This document shows positions 7,350 to 13,702 of a DNA stretch of 13,702 nucleotides, piece after piece. The stretch covers positions 1-13,702 of the forward strand of contig RCSS01000553.1 of assembly GCA_004000155.1 (NCBI GenBank), written 5' to 3'. Under the pieces are notes generated by a model. That model had not been told where the DNA came from, ran no database searches, and saw only the letters and a list, made by a program, of their open reading frames with translations. The DNA is from Tubulinosema ratisbonensis (Eukaryota > Microsporidia > Tubulinosematidae). Both the position numbers and the translations under genes were made by a program. Each line of letters begins with the position of its first letter. Position 1 is the stretch's first letter.

Positions 7350-9707
7350 TCAAATATCAGCACCTTCAAAATTACCTTTTTCAATAACCATCCTTTGAAT
7401 TTCATCTTTCTTACCTGCCATTTCCATAACCCTTTCTTCTACTGTGTTTTTACAAACTAATTTATAAACAGTGACATCTCTTAACTGACCTAATCTGTGT
7501 GCTCTGTCCATAGCTTGTTTATCAACAGTAGGATTCCAATCAGAATCATAAAAGATAACAGTGTCAGCTGCTGTCAAATTAATACCCAATCCTCCTGCAC
7601 GTGTACTTAACAAAAATATAAAAATATTTTCATTTTGCCACCTTCTAACCAATTCTTTTCTTTCATTTAATTTTGTACTTCCATCCAATCTTAAATAAGA
7701 ATACTTTCTTAATTTTAAATAATCTTCAAATAAATTCATCATTTTTGTCATTTGAAAATAAATTAATGGTCTGTGATTCTTTTCTTTTAGCTTATAAAGT
7801 AATAAATCAAGTACTTGTAATTTACCACTCTCTAAAATAAAGTTAGTTGGCTCAGGTAAACTAAATTTAATTCCGTTTGTATTTATTCTTTTAATTTGTG
7901 GTGACAAATTTTCAGTTTTTATATCGTAAGGAAGATTGTAAACCTTTTCATGATAAAATAAAGGAATATTCTCTGCTTGTACAAAAATTTTTTCTACTAC
8001 CTCTTTTTTAACTCTTTTTAAGTAAATAAGTTTGTCAAATTCAGTTTCATTTTCACAAATTAGTTCTTCTTTTTTGATAAATTTTCTGATAAAATTATTT
8101 TTAATTTCTAATTCTTTTTTTAAATCAAATATTTCGTTNGGTATTTCTTTTTTNATCAATGATTTATTATCATTGTCTTTTAAAAATAACCCTGTTTCTA
8201 CATCAGGTTTATGAAATAAATCNGGATGGTTACATACTTTCCTGTAATGTATCAAAATATTTGCCACTTCTGCATCCTTTAAATCAACAGGACATCTTTT
8301 TTCTAACATTTCATACATTCTTCTTTGTCTAAAACTTAGGTCAGTAAAAATTACTTTGATTTTCTTTTCTTTTAATTCCGTAGCCACGTCTTTTTTCTCT
8401 CTTCTTAACATAAATGGTTTAAGAATTAAATGAAGTCTTTCTAACCTGTCAGAATTCATTTTCATAAACCAATCCTCAAATTCTANCAGAGAGTCAAAGA
8501 GTGTTGGCATAATAAAATGAAGTAATGACCAAAGTTCTTTTAAATTGTTTTGGATTGGTGTACCAGTTAGTAATAATCTGTTTCTACAAGGTATTTTTAG
8601 TAATTTATTCCATCTCTGTGATTTATTACTTTTTATTGCCTGTGCTTCATCCAAAATCATGTACTGCCATTTTGTTTTGCTAAAAATCTTTTCGTCAAGC
8701 TGAATAATTGAATAAGAGGTTAAAACCAAATTAAATTTGTTAAATTTCATTTTTTTTCTGTCTGATCCCCAATATTTTAAAACACTAAAAGATGGAAGAA
8801 ATCTTTCTAATTCTGATGACCAATTGGGAAGAGTGGATGTAGGAGTGACAACCAAAAAAGGACCTTTAAGATTTTTACTTTCATGTAAATAAGCCAATAA
8901 AGAAATACTTTGCACTGTTTTTCCTAATCCCATATCATCTGCTAATATTCCATTCAATCCTTGGTTGTACAAATTAGCCAACCATTTTAATCCTTTGAAC
9001 TGATATTCTTTTAATTCTGCTTTAAGAATTTCAGGTTGTTTAAGAATATTTTCTACTTCTGTATGACCATATTCGTTTACTATTTGTTTTTGTTTTTCTG
9101 CTGCTTTTAAAGCCTTTTCTTTGGCATCTTCCATGGAAAACTCTTCTGTTTCTGTGATTTGTAAATCAGATTTCTTTTTGTTAAGCACGAAATGGCTGTA
9201 CAATTCTGTTTGGTTGATCAAAAAATCTAACTTTCTAGCCTGTCTCTCTGCTTCATTCTTTTCTAATTCCTTTCTTTTTCTTTCATTCTCTTCTCTTTGT
9301 GCCTTTCTTTTAATTTCTTTAGATTCTTTGTTGGTGCTTTGTAAATCTCTCCAGAATTTCTTTCCTTTCATTGAAATATTTGTTCTACCTGTCTTCTGCA
9401 ATGCTCTTTTGATTTCTCTTGAACAAAGTGATGCTAATTTCTTAGCTAAAAGTAATCTGTTTTGCTGGTTAGTGTGCACTGCCTTGTGTGCCTTACTGAT
9501 CTGACTGATCACATTTTGGTAAAAAGTGTTTTTGTCATTTACATCCTCTGGCTCTACTTTTATGGTTGATCTGATNGTTAACAGGAATATCTTTAGATCA
9601 GAGTCATCATGGATCACTTTATGGTTGCGTAAAAGTGTTTTTATTGTTGGTTTTTTTGTTTTGTCGTATTTTTCTAGTAAATTTGTAATAATTTCATTTT
9701 CTCTCAT
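7350..9707 (-). CDS. INO80: INO80 chromatin-remodelling ATPase
   Basis: This is the motor subunit of the INO80 complex, which slides nucleosomes and acts in transcription, replication and break repair. The INO80-specific DBINO/HSA region lies at about 60-175, ending in LDFLINQTELYSHF, almost identical to other INO80 proteins; this separates it from SWR1, ISWI and SNF2. SNF2 motifs follow in order: DDMGLGKT (257-264), DEAQ (353-356), TGTPIQNN (381-388), STRAGGLGIN (701-710) and DRAHRLGQ (734-741). An insertion of roughly 120 residues (500-620) separates the two RecA lobes, as expected for INO80. The tail EIQRMVIEKGNF is also family-typical. At 785 residues it is about half the yeast length, with short N- and C-terminal extensions. 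Four or five codons hold Ns. The start is set by CCC directly before the ATG. Confidence 0.96.
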   Translation of the reverse strand: MRENEIITNLLEKYDKTKKPTIKTLLRNHKVIHDDSDLKIFLLXIRSTIKVEPEDVNDKNTFYQNVISQISKAHKAVHTNQQNRLLLAKKLASLCSREIKRALQKTGRTNISMKGKKFWRDLQSTNKESKEIKRKAQREENERKRKELEKNEAERQARKLDFLINQTELYSHFVLNKKKSDLQITETEEFSMEDAKEKALKAAEKQKQIVNEYGHTEVENILKQPEILKAELKEYQFKGLKWLANLYNQGLNGILADDMGLGKTVQSISLLAYLHESKNLKGPFLVVTPTSTLPNWSSELERFLPSFSVLKYWGSDRKKMKFNKFNLVLTSYSIIQLDEKIFSKTKWQYMILDEAQAIKSNKSQRWNKLLKIPCRNRLLLTGTPIQNNLKELWSLLHFIMPTLFDSLXEFEDWFMKMNSDRLERLHLILKPFMLRREKKDVATELKEKKIKVIFTDLSFRQRRMYEMLEKRCPVDLKDAEVANILIHYRKVCNHXDLFHKPDVETGLFLKDNDNKSLXKKEIXNEIFDLKKELEIKNNFIRKFIKKEELICENETEFDKLIYLKRVKKEVVEKIFVQAENIPLFYHEKVYNLPYDIKTENLSPQIKRINTNGIKFSLPEPTNFILESGKLQVLDLLLYKLKEKNHRPLIYFQMTKMMNLFEDYLKLRKYSYLRLDGSTKLNERKELVRRWQNENIFIFLLSTRAGGLGINLTAADTVIFYDSDWNPTVDKQAMDRAHRLGQLRDVTVYKLVCKNTVEERVMEMAGKKDEIQRMVIEKGNFEGADI

Positions 9708-9710
9708 GGG
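9708..9710 (-). promoter_or_regulatory. CCC start signal of INO80
   Basis: On the minus strand AAACCCATGAG: the three C abut the ATG at 9707. Confidence 0.65.
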
Positions 9711-9988
9711 TTTATGCTAATGTTTTTTTATAAAATTGAATGATTTAATTTGTGAATTATTTTCACATAAACTCATACAAAAAAAATTAAATATTTTTTT
9801 AATATTTTTTTATATTTAACTCAGTAATTTTATTAAAAACTATTTTTATTTATATTCACAAGAAAATTCTATTAATTTAAATAATTAATAAAAATATTTA
9901 ATTTATTTATTTATTAAAAAATAAACTTTAAATATTATTTAATTATTTTTTTNTTCAAAATTAATAATTTATTTAAAAAAAATACATT

Positions 9989-10624
9989 TTATGATTTTTC
10001 TGCAAATAATCTTAAACACTGATAATTAATACAATTACTTAAATAAAAAGATATATCTTTATCAATACCATAATATAAAATATCACTTAGTATTCTAATA
10101 CTTTTAAGATAAATAATATAAGGACCTTCACACCTGTCCTCTTTCTCTAAGGTATAAGATATGACACCATAAATTAAATCTCTTTTTTCTAATTTACTCA
10201 GTGCTATATTTAATTTTTCTAATTCAGATTCAGTCACGTAATCATGAGGGAGAGGAAAATTTAAATTAAAATCTAAAATTTTTAAAATTTCTAACTCAGT
10301 TGATAAAATATCTTTAGAAGTAAATGAATTATCAGTGACCACTTCGTAGTCTTTGATGCTTAATACATTCTTTTCTTCGTATTTAGCTGATACATACAAA
10401 GAAGAAATACCTATTAATTGATAATTAGAGAGATTTAATCCTTTTTTATGTATAAATTTATCTAATATAAAGACAGCCTTTGTAAAAGTAATGGTAGAAT
10501 ATTTAAAATCTGTTACCACTTCGTAAAGCCATCTCAGTAATTTCTTTCTTGAATTTGATTTTTTTATTGTTAATATTATATTTTCTTTTTTTATGTTGGT
10601 TATGTCCTGTAAAATGAATTTCAT
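9989..10624 (-). CDS. Small mitotic-type (A/B) cyclin
   Basis: A cyclin that would activate a CDK in the cell cycle. The N-terminal cyclin box spans about 25-125: SRKKLLRWLYEV (25-36) is the counterpart of MRxILxDWLxEV in mitotic cyclins, SAKYEE (79-84) matches ASKYEE, and the helix with EILKILDFNLNFPLP closes the box. The second cyclin fold (about 128-211) is short and weakly conserved. No Met follows the first, so the start is fixed. The N-terminus is only about 24 residues with no RxxL destruction box before the cyclin box, but it has a KEN triplet at 13-15 that could serve as an APC/C degron. No CCC abuts the ATG; the nearest lies 33-35 bases upstream in CCGCCC. It is divergent from Rpt5 across a short shared promoter. 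B-type is the likeliest class, but A-type is not excluded. Confidence 0.84.
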   Translation of the reverse strand: MKFILQDITNIKKENIILTIKKSNSRKKLLRWLYEVVTDFKYSTITFTKAVFILDKFIHKKGLNLSNYQLIGISSLYVSAKYEEKNVLSIKDYEVVTDNSFTSKDILSTELEILKILDFNLNFPLPHDYVTESELEKLNIALSKLEKRDLIYGVISYTLEKEDRCEGPYIIYLKSIRILSDILYYGIDKDISFYLSNCINYQCLRLFAEKS

Positions 10625-10730
10625 TTTTTTAACGTAGTGATTTTTTTTATATCTTAGGGCGGTTTAATTGGCGGTAATAAAATATTTTTTTATTAAAATA
10701 TTTTTTTATTGGTAAACAATGAATTCCCCC
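10625..10730. promoter_or_regulatory. Divergent promoter with duplicated GGCGGT, cyclin / Rpt5
   Basis: The 106 bases between the two starts contain GGCGGT at 10658-10663 and again at 10670-10675, same orientation, 12 bases apart, in otherwise almost pure A/T DNA. The first copy extends to GGGCGGT. Downstream towards Rpt5 are two runs of AAATATTTTTTTATT-like sequence and a GTAAACA. The GC-rich pair is a good candidate for a factor-binding site serving one or both genes. It is not the yeast proteasome element GGTGGCAAA. Confidence 0.45.
10726..10730 (+). promoter_or_regulatory. CCCCC start signal of Rpt5
   Basis: ATTCCCCCATGAAT: five C abut the second in-frame ATG at 10731 and lie inside the frame opened by the ATG at 10719, so the second ATG is the likely start. 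Confidence 0.65.
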
Positions 10731-11930
10731 ATGAATTTAGAAGAAGAACTAAAATCCTGGGACCCAAATGTTTTTGACATGGAAATAAGAACATTGGTAG
10801 ATAAAACAAAACTAATCAAAGCAGAAGCAAGAATACTTAACAATGAACTATCTAATTTAAGACATAACCTGAAGAACTTGGAAAACTCTATTGGTGATTG
10901 TGAGACAAAAATACGACTGAACAAAAATATACCTTACCTTGTAGGAAATGTAGTAGAAATATTTGAGGATGGCAGTGGAGTGGTTGTTACTTCCACCAGG
11001 GTGGCTTCTTTTTTACCTATGCTTGGATTAGTACCACCTGAAAAGTTAAAGCCAGGTGATTTAGTTGCTTTGCACAAAGAAACCAATGTTATTTTTGAGA
11101 AATTGCCACCAAATTATGATGTAAAAGTTAAGTCAATGGAATTAGATGAGAAACCAAGCGAGACGTATGAAGACATTGGTGGATTGGAGAGACAAATTGA
11201 AGAATTGAATGAAGCTATTGTTTTACCTTTGACACATCCTGAAAGATTCAAGAATTTAGGAATTAAGCCGCCAAAAGGGGTATTAATGTATGGTCCTCCT
11301 GGTACTGGTAAAACTTTAATGGCAAGAGCTTGTGCTGCACGAACCAATGCTACTTTTTTAAAATTAGCTGGTCCACAACTCGTACAAATGTATATTGGTG
11401 ATGGTGCTAGATTGGTGAGAGATGCATTTGCCTTAGCGAAAGATAAAAAACCAACTATCATTTTTATCGATGAGATTGATGCAATAGGCACAAAAAGAGC
11501 AGACTCAGATAGGACAGGTGATAGAGAAGTACAAAGAACCATGTTAGAATTGCTTAACCAATTAGACGGATTTTCAGTAGAAGATCAGGTAAAAATAATC
11601 TGTGCAACCAACAGGGTTGATATTTTAGATCCAGCATTGCTCAGATCAGGAAGAATAGACAGAAAAATTGAATTTCCACTCCCCAACACAGAAGGTCGTA
11701 AAAGAATTTTACAAATCCATGCATCAAAAATGAACATCTGTGAAATTAATTTTGATGAAATAGCTAGAAGCACTGAAGGATTTAATGGTGCACAGTGTAA
11801 AGCAGTATGCACTGAGGCAGGTATGTGTGCTTTAAGAAGGAAAAAGGATGTTATAATGCAAGGAGATTTTCTTGATGGAATACAAGAAGTTTTATCTAAA
11901 AAGAAATTTGAAACTGTCTATTTTACTTAA
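10731..11930 (+). CDS. RPT5: 26S proteasome regulatory ATPase Rpt5 (PSMC3)
   Basis: One of six AAA ATPases forming the base of the 19S particle, which unfolds ubiquitinated proteins and opens the 20S gate. Numbered from the start at 10731 (399 residues): N-terminal coiled coil about 16-62, OB ring domain about 67-126, Walker A GPPGTGKT 188-195, pore loop MYIGDG 220-225, Walker B with DEID 247-250, and arginine fingers in LLRSGRIDR (305 and 308). [14 protein letters not shown] is typical of Rpt5 among the six paralogues. The length is normal, so this gene has escaped the shrinkage seen in neighbours. The extreme C-terminus is YFT, where Rpt5 usually ends in a hydrophobic-Tyr-x motif (YYA, FYA), so the key Tyr is Phe here. 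The ATG at 10719 would add only four residues; the CCCCC signal favours 10731. Confidence 0.97.
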   Translation: MNLEEELKSWDPNVFDMEIRTLVDKTKLIKAEARILNNELSNLRHNLKNLENSIGDCETKIRLNKNIPYLVGNVVEIFEDGSGVVVTSTRVASFLPMLGLVPPEKLKPGDLVALHKETNVIFEKLPPNYDVKVKSMELDEKPSETYEDIGGLERQIEELNEAIVLPLTHPERFKNLGIKPPKGVLMYGPPGTGKTLMARACAARTNATFLKLAGPQLVQMYIGDGARLVRDAFALAKDKKPTIIFIDEIDAIGTKRADSDRTGDREVQRTMLELLNQLDGFSVEDQVKIICATNRVDILDPALLRSGRIDRKIEFPLPNTEGRKRILQIHASKMNICEINFDEIARSTEGFNGAQCKAVCTEAGMCALRRKKDVIMQGDFLDGIQEVLSKKKFETVYFT

Positions 11931-12009
11931 TTAAATACTTTAAGTAAAAAAATATTATTATTTTAAAAATAAAATAGAAAATTAAATAATAAAATTAATT
12001 AATTTTTTT

Positions 12010-12176
12010 AAATGTGTAATAAATTTTTTTAAATATGTAATAAATTTTTTTAAAAAGAAAATTATCTTTTTAAAATATAAAATAAAATTTTTAAAATATG
12101 CAATAAATTTTTTTAAATATGTAATAAATTTTTAAAAATATATAACATATTTTTTTAAAAAGATAATTATCTTTTT
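12010..12176. repeat. Degenerate 19-23-base tandem repeat array
   Basis: About eight units related to AAATATGTAATAAATTTTTTT: 12010-12030, 12031-12051, 12052-12071, 12072-12092, 12093-12114, 12115-12133, 12134-12156 and 12157-12176. The units at 12052 and 12157 are a variant with GATAATTATC-like cores; the last is a perfect 20-base palindrome. There are no spacers, so this is a minisatellite-like array. Confidence 0.7.
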
Positions 12177-12257
12177 AAAAAAATTAATTAATTTGACATT
12201 TATTTTAATGTTTTATTTTATTTTAAAAATAAAATAATTAAAATGATCATAAAAAAG

Positions 12258-12265
12258 TGACGTCA
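12258..12265. promoter_or_regulatory. Perfect CRE-type palindrome TGACGTCA
   Basis: An exact 8-base bZIP (CREB/ATF) consensus, 93 bases upstream of the flippase ATG, in DNA where G and C are rare. Its position in the only promoter available to that gene makes it a plausible control site; binding is inferred. Confidence 0.35.
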
Positions 12266-12358
12266 TAAAAAATCAAAGTCAAATAAAAATTTAATAAACA
12301 TAAACAAATTTCCTAAATAAAATAAATAAAATTATTTAAAGTAAAATTCACTAGTCTT

Positions 12359-13702
12359 ATGAAGAAACCTAATAAATTAATAACCTCAAAGTATACAAAG
12401 CTAAACTTTTTTCCTTTAAATTTGTACCACCAACTGACAAAAGCACCAAATGTATTCTTCTTACTAACACTAATTTTGTTGTGCATACCTGCGATCTCAC
12501 CATTCTCTCCATACACTTATATGATAGCATTTATATCTGTTCTAGGTGTTTCTATGGTAAAGGATGGTATTGAGGATTACAGAAGACATATAAGTGATCA
12601 TGAATACAATAAAAAGATAGCACATGTTGTTAAGTATAATAGGCAGAGTGGTCAAGTAGAAATAGCTGACCAGTTTGTAGAAGAATTGGATGAAAATGAT
12701 TTTGTAGTAGTGAGGAATGATGAAGAAATACCAGCTGATATGATTTTATTGACCAGTAAAAATACTTCTTTAGAAAATGAAAAATGTTACAAATTCTGTT
12801 TTGTTGAGACAAGTAACTTGGATGGAGAAACAAGTTATAAAAAGAAAATGTCTCATTCGTTTTTACCAAAACAGAAATGTGTTTTTACAAAGGTAAAAGA
12901 ATTCTATTGTATTTGTGAGTGTGACAAAAATTTTATCAAAAAAGTACGTAAAATAGAAGTAAAAGACACTGGGGAAGATTTATCTGACTTTGAATGTAAG
13001 CTAATGATAGACAATAATGAATATTTACAGCATCAAAAGAACGTTTTGCTTAGAGGATGTCGGTTAAAAAATACCGAACAAGCTTTTGGTGTGATTGTTT
13101 CTGTGGGTAATAAAACAAAGCTGAGTAAAACTGCAAGAAAAGCGAATCAGAAAATTTCTGTTTTTCAAATGAGACTTTTTAAAAAACTGTTTTTAGTTTT
13201 AAGCTTTTATTTTTGTATATTAATTGTTTCTTCTATTATGGGATCATTATTTCTGATAAAAGACAATATCCAATACTTGTATTTAGAAAATTACCCTGCG
13301 AAAGATGCTTTTAGAGGCACTGGCACAAGTTTTATTCTCTACAATTATTTGATTCCCATTTCTCTTTTTGTAACCCTTGAATTTGCAAGGTTTTTTCAAG
13401 GTCTTTTTATTCACAATGATTTAGAGATGGTAAAAAATGGAATCAAATCACAATGCAGGAATACTAATATAACAGAAGATTTAGGGATGATTGAATGTAT
13501 TTTGTCAGATAAAACTGGTACTATTACTAAAAATTCTATGTGTTTTAAGTTTGTACATATTTTTGGAGAAGACAATGTTTCTGATTGCAGTAAATTTTTC
13601 ATGAACAACAAGAACATTTTAAAAAATGAAAAAGANNTTCANNGNANTGAATTAAANAAAGNAATAAATNATGAAAAATTGNTGTANAAGAANNTNNTNT
13701 NA
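12359..13702 (+). CDS. P4-type phospholipid-transporting ATPase (flippase), 5' part
   Basis: P4 ATPases move phospholipids from the outer to the inner leaflet of plasma or Golgi/endosome membranes. The reading frame stays open from the ATG to the window edge (up to 448 residues of a family of about 1,000 or more). It shows the N-terminal signature SKYTKLNFFPLNLYHQLTKA (10-29), a first membrane pair at about 33-70, then KDGIEDYRRHISDHEYN, PADMILL and VETSNLDGET with the actuator-domain DGET at 155-158. VLLRGCRLKNT follows, then a membrane helix at about 275-298, the P4-specific PISL motif of M4 at 333-336, and the phosphorylation site DKTGT with Asp384. No in-frame ATG lies further upstream and no CCC signal is seen, but AAATTTCC lies about 50 bases before the start. 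The last 65 bases are full of Ns and include a TAN codon, so the frame there is unsure. Partial at the 3' end; a Drs2- versus Dnf-type assignment is not possible. Confidence 0.94.
   Translation, partial: MKKPNKLITSKYTKLNFFPLNLYHQLTKAPNVFFLLTLILLCIPAISPFSPYTYMIAFISVLGVSMVKDGIEDYRRHISDHEYNKKIAHVVKYNRQSGQVEIADQFVEELDENDFVVVRNDEEIPADMILLTSKNTSLENEKCYKFCFVETSNLDGETSYKKKMSHSFLPKQKCVFTKVKEFYCICECDKNFIKKVRKIEVKDTGEDLSDFECKLMIDNNEYLQHQKNVLLRGCRLKNTEQAFGVIVSVGNKTKLSKTARKANQKISVFQMRLFKKLFLVLSFYFCILIVSSIMGSLFLIKDNIQYLYLENYPAKDAFRGTGTSFILYNYLIPISLFVTLEFARFFQGLFIHNDLEMVKNGIKSQCRNTNITEDLGMIECILSDKTGTITKNSMCFKFVHIFGEDNVSDCSKFFMNNKNILKNEKXXXXXELXKXINXEKLXXKXXXX

Larger units (their letters stand above)
11931..12358. 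other. AT-rich intergenic region before the flippase gene
   Basis: It contains no gene. It holds the repeat array at 12010-12176, a 19-base direct repeat at 11958-11976 and 12218-12236, a 12-bp perfect hairpin at 12213-12224/12226-12237, and two palindromes, ATGATCAT (12243-12250) and TGACGTCA (12258-12265). It must include the 3' end of Rpt5 and the promoter of the flippase gene. Confidence 0.7.

Noticed and set aside
9721..9988. Possible gene or signal between the cyclin and INO80
   Set aside because: It is almost pure A/T with stops in every frame; nothing but low complexity seen.
10712..10718. GTAAACA forkhead-type site in the cyclin/Rpt5 promoter
   Set aside because: A seven-base A/T-heavy match that is common by chance in such DNA; not listed as a site.
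11114..11542. Minus-strand open frame of 142 codons opposite Rpt5
   Set aside because: It lies across the Walker A and B coding region of a fully conserved gene; a shadow frame.
12010..12176. CRISPR-like array
   Set aside because: The units are directly adjacent without unique spacers, are degenerate, and the genome is eukaryotic.

Overview
The window looks like a piece of a microsporidian nuclear genome. All eight protein genes are single uninterrupted reading frames, the DNA is extremely AT-rich, and the proteins are eukaryotic but clearly shortened versions of their families. Five of the eight genes have a run of three to five C directly at, or within about nine bases of, the start codon. 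This is the start-proximal CCC-like signal described for microsporidia. I cannot name the species. Scattered N bases, dense after 13636, mark low-quality sequence, and the right edge cuts a gene.

Layout, left to right. Positions 1-349 hold AT-rich DNA with two large overlapping inverted repeats. Positions 350-2566 (minus) encode a translation initiation factor eIF4G with an eIF4E-binding motif, a MIF4G domain and an MA3-like C-terminus. Positions 2567-4285 are a long gene-poor stretch that may contain eroded coding DNA. Then come three tightly packed plus-strand genes: a HEI10/CCNB1IP1-type RING protein (4286-4855), an unrecognised 150-residue protein (5000-5452) and a compact BRCA2 homologue (5517-7316). 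The INO80 chromatin-remodelling ATPase (7350-9707, minus) converges on BRCA2 with only 33 bases between stops. A small mitotic-type cyclin (9989-10624, minus) and the 26S proteasome ATPase Rpt5 (start reassigned to 10731, ends 11930, plus) share a short divergent promoter with a duplicated GGCGGT. After an AT-rich repeat array and a perfect TGACGTCA palindrome comes a P4-type phospholipid flippase (from 12359), cut off by the window end.

The most interesting part is 4286-9707. A meiotic crossover-designation RING protein, an unknown protein, a minimal Rad51 mediator and a chromatin remodeller active at DNA breaks lie side by side. The BRCA2 homologue has three BRC-like repeats followed by the helical domain, OB1 and OB2, but almost no Tower and no OB3. 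Its repeats carry Gly or Cys where the family has the Ala of FxxA. Whether the cluster is functional or chance adjacency cannot be decided from one genome. Together these genes suggest an organism that keeps homologous recombination, and probably meiosis, in a stripped-down form.
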